Below are positions 49,001-62,054 of a DNA stretch of 64,000 bases, piece after piece. The notes beneath the pieces were generated by a model. That model was not told the origin of the DNA. It ran no database searches and saw only the letters and a program-made list of their open reading frames with translations. The number at the start of each line of letters is the position of its first letter. Position 1 is the stretch's first letter. Both the position numbers and the translations under genes were made by a program. Source of the DNA: Zingiber officinale (taxonomy: Eukaryota; Streptophyta; Magnoliopsida; Zingiberales; Zingiberaceae); NCBI RefSeq assembly GCF_018446385.1, contig NC_055991.1, positions 120,757,794 through 120,821,793 of the forward strand, written 5' to 3'.

Positions 49001-49688
49001 CTTATGGAAATGGTTAGATCAATGATGAGTTATTCAAAATTATCAAATTCGTTTTGGGGATATACTCTGAAAATGGCAGTGTACATTCTAAACTTGGTAC
49101 CTTTTAAGTCAGTACCCTCTACTCCCACAGAATTATGGAATGAGCGTAAGCCTAGTCTGAAGCATATTCGGATTTGGGGTAGTCCAACACATGTGCTGAA
49201 GGGAGACACTGATAAGTTAGAATCACGTACAGAAGTTCGCTTGTTTGTGGGTTATCCTAAAAGAACAAAAGGCGATTTAGTTTATAGTCCTAAAGATCAG
49301 AAGGTCATTGTTAGCACCAATGCCCGATTTTTAGAAGAGGACTATGTAATGAACCACAAGCCTATGAGTAAAATTATTCTTGAAGAAATAAGAGAAGACA
49401 TGTCTACCTTAGTACTAATGGTACAAGATGAGATACCACAAGAAACTACAACACGTGTCACAAATGATGTACAATTACAAGAAGTGTCACATCATAGTGG
49501 GAGGGTTGTTCAGCAACCTAATAGATTCATGTTTTTGGGAGAGTCTTCAGACTTGATCCCTGGTAAACATGAACCTGATCCCTATACATATGATGAAGCA
49601 CTCTAAGATAAAGATGCAGCATCTTGACAAAGTGCAATGAACTTTGAAATAGAATCTATGTATTCTAATCAAGTCTGGGAGCTTGTAG

Positions 49689-52228
49689 TGTTGGATGCTA
49701 CTCGGAAAACCTAGAGGTTCCACTGTACAAAAATTTTGTACAAAGGTCTGAACCTTTTCCTAGCTACCATGTGTTCTTTTAAATTAAATTTTGGATCGCC
49801 TGCGGAAATTAACACGTTTAATCCAAAACTTAATCTATTCGTTCTTTTAGGTTTTGACTTGGGTCTCCTGCGGAACTTAACACGTTCGACCCAAATCACC
49901 TTAAATTATTAATTCCATTAAATATTAATTTCCATAATTGGTTCCCAGTACTGACGTGGCGAGGCACATGGCCTTCTTGGATATGGGAGCAACCACCACC
50001 GACTAGACAAAACCTTTTATGGAAAGCTAATATTTAATTTCCTAAAATAACTTTAGGTTAACCGAAAAGAACAATCAAATCACAAGGGAAAGAAAAACAA
50101 AAGAACACTATATCGAAAACAAATTCGAAACTCTAGAATCGTATGCCTCTTGTATTTAGTATTATTTCCAAAAATAACTAGTATGATGCGGAAACAAAAA
50201 TTACTAGTTATACCTTTTAGAAAGACCTCTTGATCTTCTACCGTATTCCTCTTCTAACCTCGGACGTTGTGTGGGCAACGATCTTCCGAGATGAGAACCA
50301 CCAAGCACCTTCTTCTTCCTTACAAGTTTCGGCCATCAAAACTTCTCCTAGGATGAAGAGGTTCGGCCACCACCACCATGCTCCAAGGGATGCTAGAAAG
50401 AGGCTTCTTTTCTCTCCTTCTTCTCCTTCTTAGATCCGCCACCAAAGCTATCTCCACCATGAGAAGGTTTCGGCCACACAAAGGAGAGGAGAGGAAAGAA
50501 AGGGCCACACCAGAGAAAAGAGAGGAAAAATAGAATAGAGTCGTTAGCCTTGAAGCCTCCTCTACCCCTCTTTTATAATCCTTGGTCTTGGCAAATAAGG
50601 AAAATTTAATAAAACTTCCTTAATTCTTTTGCCATTGAAAAGGAAAATTTATTTAATTAAAATAATTTTCTCTTTTCAAATTATAATGGCCACTCTTCTC
50701 CCCAAAACAAGGAGAGTTTTAATTAAAACAAAATTAAAACTTCCTAATTTGTTTCTAGAAATTTATAAAAATTTCTCCAATAATTTTAATCCTTTCATGA
50801 TTGGTTAATAAAAGAAATTTTATAAATTAAAATCTTTCTTTTAAACATGTGGATAATTTCCAAAAGGAAAGTTATCTCTAAAATTAAAATTTCCTTTCAA
50901 TCTACAAATAAGGAAAGATATTAAATCTTTTCTTAATCTTTTGTAGAAACTAATAAAAGAGAATTTTTAATTTTTAAACTTTCTTTTAAATCATGAATAT
51001 AATTAAAAGGAAAGTTTTTACCAAAATTAAAATCAACCTTTTAATCTACAAATAAGGAAAGAGATTTTAACTCTTCTCTTAATCTTTTGTAGAATCTTAT
51101 AAAAGGAAGGATTTAAATTTTTAAACTCTCTTTTAAATTATATTATCCACATAAGAAAAATTTTAAAATTAAAATTCATTTTTATTTTAATAGGGACGAC
51201 CACATGAATTCACCCATGAACATACCCATGGCCGGCCCTAGCTTGGTCTCCAAGCTAGCTTGGCCGGCCCCTATAGGATGGGTAAGAAGGTGGGTATAGG
51301 TGGGTATAGTACTCTATAATTAAGAGACTACGATAGGGACCGAGAGGAGGAATTGATTTTGGTCTCCCGATAAAATTAAGCATCCCGTGTTTGCCCCGAA
51401 CACACAACTTAATTTTATCAATAATAATTCATTCCACTAGAGAATTATTATTGAACTACCGCACCAATCCCAAATTACATTTTTGGGCTCCTTCTTATTA
51501 TGAGTGTGTTAGTCTCCCTGTGTTTAAGATATCGAATGTCCACTAATTAAGTGAGTTACTGACAACTCATTTAATTAATATCTAAATCCAAGAGTAGTAC
51601 CACTCAACCTTATTATCATGTCGGACTAAGTCCACCTGTAGGGTTTAACATGACAATCCTTATGAGCTCCTCTTGAGGACATTATCAACCTAGTATCTCT
51701 AGGACACAGTTTCCTTCTATAATCAACAATACACACTATAAGTGATACCATTTCCCAACTTATCGGGCTTGTTGATTCATCGAACTAAATCTCACCCATT
51801 GATAAATTAAAGAAATAAATATCAAATATATGTGCTTGTTATTATATTAGGATTAAGAGCACATACTTCCATAATAACCGAGGTCTTTGTTCCTTTATAA
51901 AGTCAGTATAAAAGAAACGACCTCAAATGGTCCTACTCAATACACTCTGAGTGTACTAGTGTAATTATATAGTCAAGATAAACTAATACCTAATTACACT
52001 ACGACCTTCTAATGGTTTGTTCCTTTCCATTTTGGTCGTGAGCTACTGTTTATAATTTATAAGGTACTGATAACATCATCTTCTGCATGTGACACCACAT
52101 ACTATGTTATCTACAATATAAATTAAATGAACAACTACAAACAAATGTAGATAATTTGACCAAATGTGATTCTTTATTCATAATAAATATTTATACCAAA
52201 AGCTAGGCTTTTAGTATACACTCTAAGA
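49689..52228 (-). mobile_element. Solo LTR of the same Copia family, reverse orientation (2540 bp)
   Basis: It is flanked by a perfect 5-bp duplication TGTAG (49684-49688 and 52229-52233). The plus-strand sequence starts TGTTGGATGC and ends with the reverse complement of the GTATACTAAAAGCC block found at the start of the family's other LTRs. No internal sequence is attached. It sits between the integrase and reverse transcriptase parts of Copia element 1. Confidence 0.85.
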
Positions 52229-53499
52229 TGTAGAACCACCAAATGGTGTAAAAGTCATTGGGTGTAAATGGGTCTACAAAAGAAAAAGAGGGGCAGATGG
52301 GAAGGTCGAAACCTTCAAAGCAAGGTTTGTTGCAAAAGGGTATACTCAGAAAGAGGGAATCGATTATGGGGAAACCTTTTCGTCGGTAGCCATGCTTAAG
52401 TCTATCCAGATTCTTTTATCTATTGCCGCTCATATGGATTATGAGATTTGGCAAATGGATGTCAAGATAGCTTTCCTTAATGGAAGTCTTGAAAAAAACA
52501 TCCATATGAAGCAATCAGAAGGATTCATTGCAAAGGGCAAAGAGCATCTTGTATGTAAGCTCAATCGGTCTATTTATGGACTGAAGCAAGCTTCGAGATC
52601 TTGGAACATCTGGTTTAATGAAGTGATCCATTCTTATGGATTCATTCAGTGTCCAGATGAGTCTTGTGTATACAAGAAGAGTGACGAAAATGTGGTGGTA
52701 TTTCTTGTACTATACGTAGATGACATTTTGCTCATTGGCAACAATGTCAAAGTATTGTCTGACGTAAGGGTATGATTGTCCAAACAGTTTGATATAAAGG
52801 ACTTGGGAGAATGTGGACATATTCTTGGGATCAAAGTAATAAGGGATCACAAGAAAAGAATGTTGTGCTTATCCCAAGCTTTATACATCGATACTATCCT
52901 AGCTCGTTTTAGCATGCATAACTCCAAGAAAGGTTTTCTACCTTTTCGGCATGGAGTACCTTTATCTAAAGAGATGTGTCCTAAAACATCAAAGGAGATA
53001 AAGGATATGAAGGCAGTTCCTTATGCATCGACTGTAGGAAGCCTAATGTATGCAATGCTATATACGAGACCAGATATATGTTTTACCATGGGCATGGTTA
53101 GCAAATATCAAAGTAATCCAGGACAGAAACATTGGACTACCGTAAAACATATATTAAAGTACCTAAGAAGGACTAGAGATTATATGCTAGTTTACCAGGC
53201 AGATGATTTGCTCCCTGTGAGTTACACAGATTCGGATTTCCAATCAGATAGAGACAATAGTAAGTCAACCTCAGGGTATGTGTTTACTTTGGGAGGTGGA
53301 GCCATTACATGAAGGAGTGTTAAGCAGAAATGCATTTCGGACTCCACCATAGAAGCTGAGTATGTGGCAGCCTCTGAGGTAGCCAAAGAAGTTGTATAGC
53401 TCAGAAACTTTTTAATGGACTTTGATGTGATTCCTGGTTTGCCCAAAATTATCACAATTTATTGTGATAATAGTGGTGTAGTAGCAAACTCGAAGGAAC

Positions 53500-56160
53500 T
53501 GTGAGGGATCGGTGGCCGACTAGAAGGGGGGTTGGATAGCTAGGCCACCCCCAAATTCGATTCTTCTCTACAATGTTAGTTACGCAAGCGGAATATGAAA
53601 ACTAAAGCAATGAAAATAAACAAGTAAGAGCACAAACGCTAACATGATTCCTTCACGTGGTTCAGAGATTGCTTGCTCCTACTCCACGGCGTGTCCTTGA
53701 GGTGGACGAACCCTTGATCCTTCGGTGGATCAATCCCCGGCAATCTCCGGCTAGAGCTTACTCCTTCTCGGTGGAGTACAACCTCTCACAAGGTTCTCTT
53801 CCTCTTACAAGATGAACTTAGGTTTAGGAGGAAGAGAGTAGGTTTGGAAGCTTTGGGCAATGACAAGGAGTGATTCAACAATAATCAGTAACCTCCTTCA
53901 AGCCCCAAAACTTCCTATAAATAAGAGGAGAGAGTTGATCATCATATCAACTCATCTCAGCACCAGTCGACTAGCAAAATCATTAGTCGACTGGTGATAC
54001 TGTTTGAGGTAGTCAACAGCTACTTTGCAGCACCAACGGTCTCCAACGGTCATTTACCAGTCGACTGCTAAAACTAGCAGTCGACTGGTAGCTATTTGCT
54101 GAGCAAACAGAATGCTTCTGTTCGCTGTCAGTCGACTGCGCAGTCGACTAGTGCAGTCGACTGCTAAAATATACAGTCGACTGGTGCAGTTGACTGCTAA
54201 AAGTTGCAACCGACTGTACTGCAACTTGTTACACACTCACGCTCATCCTCTCCGGAGTCACCCTTGAAGTCCTCTTCCTCGGCCTTCGTCCCTCAGATGC
54301 ACTCGAGCCCGCGGCTCCTCTCCGTGCCATCCTTCACGTTGCTTTGAAGTCTACTTCCCTCGGCTCCACTCCGTTGCTCCTCGTCCGGTGGTCCCTCGGA
54401 TGCCTTCCACACCATCCTTCACCGACTCAAGGATCCAAGCCCTAGGATGAGCTTCCCATGCTCAGTTGTACCAAGCTCTTCATGTGTGTTTCACCAAGTC
54501 CTGCAAGACCCAAACACACATATCAAACACATATGAAAGCCTAACTTAAACTCTTTGACACACACATCAAAACCATGATCGTACCAATCAAACTTGGGTC
54601 GATTGCACCAACAATCTCCCCCTTTTTGATGTGTGGCAATATGTTTAAGTTAGGCATTAATACCAACATGAAAAATTAAAAGCAATATGTAAACATGAAG
54701 CATAATTCCCAAGCTCCTCCTTAACATATGCTTTTCAACCTTAATTTTCAAGTTTTGCACACAATTAGGTTTCTAACTTAAACCTACCCATTTCTCCCCT
54801 TTTGACACCATCAAAAATTATACCAAACATGTACACATACCAAGGTATCAATGTGGACTTAAAATTTCCCAAAATCAGCTCTTGACAGTGCTGGAAAATA
54901 GGTACCAGTCGACTGCCATCTGTTGCAGTCGACTGTCACATTACTAGGTTGAATTTCAGCTTTCCGAAGTCAACATCAGAAATGCATAAAAAATTCTAGA
55001 AAATTTAAAAAATCATGAAATTTTGAACACATATTTAGTATAATGTTCTTTAACAAGGAAAAATATGTTTCCATGAAAATTCATCATATTTTTGAAGTTT
55101 TGATAAAAACTCAAACACCTTGAAAAATACTTAAGTTCGTATCAAATTAAACCCTAGTTTTGAATTTATATGTTTCAAAATAACTATCCACTGTAAATAA
55201 AACATAGAATTGTTCTCAAAACATTTGAAATGTCCAACTACGATCTATGGGTAAGATGTCTATTAATTAAATATTTGCTTTCCCCATAGTTGGCCTATGA
55301 TCACTAAAAATTGATACATCAGATAACTCATCAAAATGCCATAAGCATAAGTGAATTATTAGTATCATCCCATTATCTCACATTTATGGTTGGAAAATCA
55401 TGCAAGTCATTGTGAGATAAGGTATAATGGTAACCTCTACTTAGCCCCCCTTGATCATGACTTTCTATCAAGGTTAAGTGCTCCCCCTTAAGGTCTTAAG
55501 TCAACCATCTTTCAAGTATTTGAATAATTATTTCTTATGATTGACTTGACCTAAAATCATCTAACCCTTGAGGATTGATTTTGACACCCAATAGAAATTC
55601 TTTCTAATTGGGTTAACCAAATATTCCTTGGGGATCCATTTTCTATCTATGGTCTTGGTTTTTGATTGTCCCCTAGCAAGTAGACAATGGTAGGTCTTTT
55701 CATTGTTGGGTTTATTGTATCCTAACCCATTTTTCTTAAAACTTGCCCTTTGGCTCCCAATGATCATATTTAGGGTTTTAGAGCCAATTTCAAATTTCCT
55801 AAGGGCATTAGTAAGGTATTCTACCTTTTCTCTTAATTTCCTATTTTCTTCTTCTAAACATGAATCATTTGAAGAATTAGAAGAAGCATGCATATTATTG
55901 TCCTTAGAGCACATTGATTCTAATTTTTCCTCAAGCATGCTAATATCATGTTTCAAAGACTTATTTTTCCTATTAGCCTTGAACAAATCATCATTTGTAC
56001 TTGAAATAATTTTAATTAAAATATGGGGAGGAAGGTTATGTACCTCACTTACCAAGAAGTCCGAATCCGAAGTTTGACCTCCCCCTTCACTTGAGCTCCC
56101 CTCTTCATCTTCACTTGAGCTCCTTCCTTCTTCTTGTTCGGATGAGGTGGAGGCTACATC
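53500..56160 (-). mobile_element. SIRE-like gag-only element, 3' part, nested in Copia 1
   Basis: Minus strand. The 3' LTR is 53500-54613 (1114 bp, TGTTGGTGCAATCGACCC at its start), and the polypurine tract (AAAAAGGGGGAGAT) is directly next to it at 54614-54630. A gag remnant at 55561-56055 is rich in coiled-coil heptads (ENRKLREKVEYLTNALRKF) and ends with WIPKEYLVNPIRKNFYWVSK, the same tail as the element at the left edge of the window. About 0.9 kb of non-coding DNA separates gag and LTR, and no pol domains are seen. Its 5' side is interrupted by the Copia LTR starting at 56161. It is broken, and non-autonomous by content. Confidence 0.75.
53960..54215. repeat. Palindrome array CAGTCGACTG in the SIRE-like LTR
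   Basis: About ten perfect or near-perfect copies of the 10-bp palindrome CAGTCGACTG, spaced 10-40 bases apart, within the 53500-54613 LTR. Two more copies lie just outside it at about 54905 and 54928. Confidence 0.85.
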
Positions 56161-58589
56161 TGTTGGTTAGTCCTAGGAAAATCGTACCGGTTCCACTATA
56201 CAAAAATTTTGTACAAGTGTCGAACCTTTCCTTAAATAACCTATTGTGTTCTTTAGAAGTTAAATTAGGAATCGCAGACGGAACTTAACATCATTGATTC
56301 CAAATTTAACTTATCTGTTCTTAATGGTTTAGATTTGGATCGCAAGCGAAACTTAACACTATTGATCCAAATCCACCTATGTTATTAATTCCATTAAATA
56401 TTAATTTTCAAAATTGACTTCCAGGACTGCATGGCGAGGCACATGACCTTCTTAGATATGGGAGCAACCACTACCGCCTAGATAAAGCCTTTTAAGGAAA
56501 GCTAATATTTAATTTCCTTAAATAACTCTAAGTTAACCAAAAAGAACAATTGAACCACAAATTTGAAAAATAAAGAAAACACAAACTCGAAAAATAAATT
56601 CGAAAAACTAGATCTAATGCCTCTTGTGTATGGAATTCTTACAAAGAGAAATAACTAGCATGATGCAGAAAATAATTGCTAATTATACCTTCTCTTTGTA
56701 TGCTAATGACCTCGAGATCTTCTACCGTATTCCTCGCCTCGCCTTGGAAGTCGTGTGGGCGACGATCCTCCAAGAAGAACACCACCCAAAAGCTTTCTTC
56801 CTCTTCCTCTAAAATCCGGCCACCACCACCACCAAGGAAAAGAGAGCAAAAGGAAAAAGAAGAAGGGAGAGGGAGGCCGACCACCTAGAGAGACTCCACC
56901 AAGAGAATAAGAATTTTTTTTTCTCTCATGAGACCTCCACTCCCCTTATTTTATATTACTTGCCCAAGGCAAATAAGGAAAGATATTTTACAAAAATTAA
57001 AATCTTCCTCTAGTTTTTCCTTTTTCCTTTTAATTTTTTCTTTTCTTTCCTCTTGATTGAATCAATCACCAAATCATGGATTTGGTTTAATCCTATTGGC
57101 CGACCCCTTGCTTGGGCACCAAGCAAGGTGGCCAGCCACCTCATCAAGAAGAAAAAAATATTTTTTTATAAAATTTTATAATCCCTTATAAAATTTTACA
57201 AGCTCTCTTCTAATTTCCTAAAGTAGGAGTTAAGGAAAGTTTTAAAAAATTAAAACCATATTTTAAAATTTAAAACTTCTCTTATAAAATTTCCTTTTTT
57301 AACATGATGATAGAAAATTTAAATTTTAAAACTTCTCTTCCTTTTTTTCTCCTTAAACCATGAGGATGGTTAAAAAAGGAAAGTTTTAAAATCTTTTAAA
57401 CTTTTTTTAAAACATGTGGCCTAATTCAAATAAGGAAAGTTTTTAAATTTAAAATATCTCTTTTAAAACTTATAGTTTTCTACAAAGAGAAGATTTTAAA
57501 AATTCAAAACACCCCTCCTTATTTGAATTATTATGGCCGACCCCTACATGCTTGAGCACCAAGTAAAGGGCCGACCCTTTAAGAGGAGATGTGGCCGGCC
57601 ATTGCTTGGTCACCAAGCAATGGACTGGCCCCTTCTTGGACACCAAGATTGGCCTTTCTTTGGATTAACTTGAGGCTTTAATGAGGCTATGACAGGAACC
57701 TAGAGGAGAAATTGGTTTTGGCCTTCCAATGAGTTTGAGTATCCCGTGTTCGCCCCGAACACACAACTCAAGTTCATCGATAATAACTCATTCCACTATA
57801 GAGTTATTATCGCACTACCGCACCAATCCCAAATTACATTATGGGCTCCTTCTTAATATGAGTGTGTTAGTCTCCCTGTATTTAAGATAACGAATGCCCA
57901 CTAATTAAGTAAGTTACTGACAACTCACTTAATTAATATCTAGCTCCAAGAGCAGTACCACTCAACTTCATTGTCATGTCGGACTAAGTCCACCTGTAGG
58001 GTTTAACATAACAATCCTTATGAGCTCCTCTTAGGGACATTCTCAACCTAGATAACTAGGACACAGATTCCTTCTATAAACAACAACCACACTATAAGTA
58101 ATATCATTTCCCAACTTATTGGGCCTATTGATTTATCAAGCTAAATCTCACCCTTTGATAAGTTAAAGAAATAAATACTAAATATATGTGCTTATTTTTA
58201 TATTAGAATTAAGAGCACACACTTCCATAATAACTAAGGTCTAGTTCTTTTATTTAGTCAGTATAAAAAGAACTTACCTAAAATGATCCTACTCAATACA
58301 CTTAGAGTGTACCAGTGTAATTTATTAGTCAAGATAAACTAATACTTAATTACACTATGACTATTCTAATGGTTTGTTCCTTTCCTTCTTAGTCACGAGC
58401 AACTGTTTATAATTTATAAAGAACCAACAACATGATCTTCTAAGTGTGACACCACACACCATGTTATCTACTATATAAATTAATTGAACAATTACATTTA
58501 ACAAATAAATATAGATATTGACCAATGTGATTCTTTTATTTCAAAAATAAATGTTTACAAAAGCTAGGCTTTTAGTATACATTCCAACA
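56161..58589 (-). repeat. 3' LTR of Copia element 2
   Basis: It has TG...CA ends, with the GTATACTAAAAGCC block at its minus-strand start and hairpin motifs such as CTTGCTTGGGCACCAAGCAAG at about 57110. It is alignable by eye with the LTRs of Copia 1 and the solo LTR at 49.7 kb. Confidence 0.85.
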
Positions 58590-61500
58590 ATCTCCCACTT
58601 ATACTAAAAGACTAAGCTGCCATATCTGTTGCCATACATCTGATTCTCATCCCTCCCACATGTCGATCAAAAGCTTTCACCGGAAGGGCCTTAGTGAAAG
58701 GATCTGCCAGGTTACCTGCTGATGCAATCTTGGCGACGACAACTTCTCCTCGCTTGACAATGTCTCATATCAGGTGGTATTTGCGCTCTATATGTTTGCT
58801 TGCCTTATGGGCTCGTGGTTCCTTCGAGTTTGCAACTGCATCGCTATTATCACAATAAATTGTGATGATTTTGGGTAAACCAGGAATCACATCTAAGTCC
58901 ATTAGGAAATTCCTGAGCCATAATGCTTCTTTGGCTGCCTCAGAGGCTGCCACATACTCAGCTTCCATGGTTGAGTCTGAAACACATTTCTGCTTAACAT
59001 TCCTCCATGCAATGGCTCCACCTCCTAAAGTAAACACATAGCTTGATGTAGACTTACTGTTGTCCTTATCTGATTGGAAATTTGAATCCGTGTAACCCAC
59101 AGGGAGCAAATCATCTGTTTGGTAAACTAGCATATACTCTCTAGTCCTTCTCAGGTACTTCAATATATGCTTTACAGCAGTCCAATGTCCTTGTCCATGG
59201 TTACTCTGATATCTGCTAACCATGCCTATGGCAAAACATATATCAGGTCTCGTACACAGCATTGCATACATTAGGCTTCCCACAGCCGAAGCATAAGGAA
59301 CTGCCTTCATGTCCTCTATCTCCTTTGATGTCTTTAGAGACATCTCTTTAGATAAGGATACTCCATGCCTAAAAGGTAAGAAACCTTTCTTGGAGTTCTT
59401 CATGCTAAAACGAGCAAGGATTGTATCTATATATAAAGCTTGAGATAGACACAACATTCTTTTCTTGCGATCCCTTATAACTTTGATCCTAAGAATATGT
59501 GCACATTCTCCTAAGTCCTTCATATCAAATTATTTGGACAACCATACCCTTACGTCCGATAATACTTTGACATTGTTGCCAATTAACAAAATATCATTTA
59601 CGTATAGTACAAGAAATATTACCATGTTTCCGTTACACTTCTTGTATACACAAGACTCATCTGGACATTGAATAAATTCATATGACTGGATTACTTCATT
59701 AAACCAGATGTTCCAAGATCTTGAAGCTTGCTTCAGTCCATAAATTGACCGATTGAGCTTGCACACTAGATGCTCTTTGTCCTTTTCAATGAACCCTTCT
59801 GGTTGCTTCATATGGATGTTTTCTTCAAGATTTCCATTAAGGAAAGCTGTCTTGACATCCATTTGCCAAATCTCATAATCCATATGAGCAACAATGGATA
59901 AGAGTATCCGGATAGACTTTAGCATAGCTACCGACAAAAAAGTCTCCTCATAATCGATTCCCTTTTTCTGAGTATACCCTTTCGCAACAAGCCTTGCCTT
60001 GAAAGTTTATACCTTCACGTCTGTCCCTCTTTTCCTTTTGTAGATCCACTTGCATCCAACGGCTTTTACACCATCAGGTGGTTCTATAAGCTCCCAGACC
60101 TTATTAGAATACATAGATTCTATTTCAGAATTCATTGTCTTTTGCCAAGATACTGCATCTTTATCTTGGAGTGCTTCGTCATATGTTCGGGGATCAGGTT
60201 CATGTTTACCCGGGATTAAGTCTGAAGACTCTCCCAAAAACATGAATCTCTCAAGTTGCCTTACAACCCTCCCACTACGACGAGGCACTGTCTCTGGTTG
60301 TGTATCATGTGTGACACGTGTTGCAATTTCTAGTGGTACTTCATCTTGTACTGTTGGTACTAAAGTAGACGTGCCCTCTCTTATTTCTTCTAGAACTATT
60401 TCACTCATGGGCTTATGGTTCATTACATAATCTTCTTCTAAAAATCGAGCATTGGTGCTAACAATGATCTTCTGATTTTTAGGATTATAAAACAAACCAC
60501 CTTTCATTCCCTTAGAATATCCCACAAACAGACAAACTTCTGTACGTGATTCCAACTTGTCAATATCTCCCTTCAGCACATGTGCTGGACTACCCCATAT
60601 CCGGATATGATTCAGACTAGGCTTACGCCCATTCCATAATTCCATGGGAGTAGAAGGAACTGTTTTAGAAGGTACCATATCCAGAATGTACACTGTTATT
60701 TCCAGAGCATATCCCCAAAACGAATTTGGCAATTCTGAATAACTCATCATTGATCTAACCATTTCCATAAGAGTCCTATTCCATCGTTCTGCCACACCAT
60801 TCTATTGGGGTGTGCCAGGTGTAGACAATTGGGATTGAATCCCGACTTCTGATAAATAATTCCTAAACTCTCCAAAGAGGTATTCGCCACCACGGTCAGA
60901 CCGTAGTGTCTTGATACTTTTACCAAGACGTTTCTCCACATCAGTCTTATATTCTTTGAACTTGTCAAAGCATTCAGACTTGCGGCGCATCAGGTAAATA
61001 TATCTGTATCTTGAATAATCGTCTATAAAGGAGATAAAGTATTCATAACCACCTCTTGCCTGGATAGACATAGGACCACACAAATCAGAATGAACCAGTT
61101 CTAACGCATCTTTGGCTCTATACCCCTTGGCCTTAAAAGGTCTCTTGATCATTTTACCTTCCAAGCAGGATTTACATGTTGGAAAGTTTTCAAACTCTAA
61201 TGAACCCAAGAGTCCATCGGCTACAAGCCTTTGAATCCTACTTAAATTAATATGACCAAGCCTTAGATTCCAAAGATATGTTTGGTTCATTTTCGAAGGT
61301 TCTTTTCTCTTATTAGAGTTAGAAGATGTGTTATTAATTTCTATATTTTGCTTTGTGGGAGAAATTGGATTTAAAATATATAAATTGCCAACCAATGCAC
61401 CAGAACAAATAATCACCTTATTTCTCTTTATAACGACATTGTTACTAAAGGAAACAAAATATCCATCCAAATACAGTTTAGAAACTGAAATTAAATTCTT

Positions 61501-62054
61501 TCTAAAACTGGATACATAAAGATAATTTCTTAAAATCAAACTTCTATTCCTATCAAAAGATAAGTAGACGTCTCCCACTGCAACAGCCGCCACCTTAGTA
61601 GCATTGCCCATGTAGACAGTTATCTCTCCTTCAAATAGTCGTCGGATTTCCTGGAACCCCTGCAAAGAATTGCAGACATGATCAGTGGCTCCCATATCTA
61701 CACACCAGGTGCTGGTAGATAACACCGCTAAACATGTTTCAACTACTAGAGTATGAGATATACCTTTATTGTTCTGATTCCTACGAAGACAGTCTGCCTT
61801 CCAATGTCCTAACTGCTTGCAGATGAAGCACTTGCCCTTTGGCTTCTTCATTCCAGCTTTTTGTCTTGTACCCTGAGGTTTATTCACTTTCTTTGCTGAA
61901 AAGACCTGTTTCTTCTTCTTCTTGCCTTTTGATTTACAAGTAGAAGCATTTTCAACATAGTGAATCTGAGAACTGTGACAAAATATTCCTTCTATTGCCT
62001 GTAGTTCTGTCAAAAGTTCCGCCAACGTATACTCTCTTTTGTTCATGTTATAGT
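56161..62054 (-). mobile_element. Copia element 2 (same family as Copia 1), 5' end missing
   Basis: Minus strand. The 3' LTR is 56161-58589 (2429 bp, TGTTGG...CCAACA), and the polypurine tract (AGTGGGAGAT) is just inside at about 58590-58600. Going up: RNase H about 58.77-59.3 kb, reverse transcriptase about 59.5-60.1 kb, integrase about 60.35-61.15 kb, GAG-pre-integrase about 61.15-61.3 kb, protease about 61.65-61.75 kb, and the gag C-terminal part with a CCHC zinc knuckle near 61.83 kb. The gag is cut at 62055 by another LTR, so its 5' part and 5' LTR are outside the window. It has only a few small breaks and looks younger than Copia 1. Confidence 0.85.

Larger units (their letters stand above)
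43753..53499 (+). mobile_element. Copia element 1 (Angela/Tork-like), broken by nested insertions
   Basis: Parts in order: 5' LTR 43753-46075; tRNA-Met primer site 46078-46089 (TGGTATCAGAGC); leader about 1.1 kb; gag about 47.27-48.0 kb (UBN2-type); protease about 48.05 kb (WCVDTGATDHVCN); GAG-pre-integrase and integrase about 48.5-49.4 kb; reverse transcriptase about 52.25-52.85 kb; RNase H about 53.0-53.5 kb. A reverse solo LTR of the same family lies between integrase and RT, and a SIRE-like element cuts the RNase H region at 53500. The 3' LTR is outside the window. Besides these two insertions it has several small breaks. The lineage is tentative. Confidence 0.85.
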
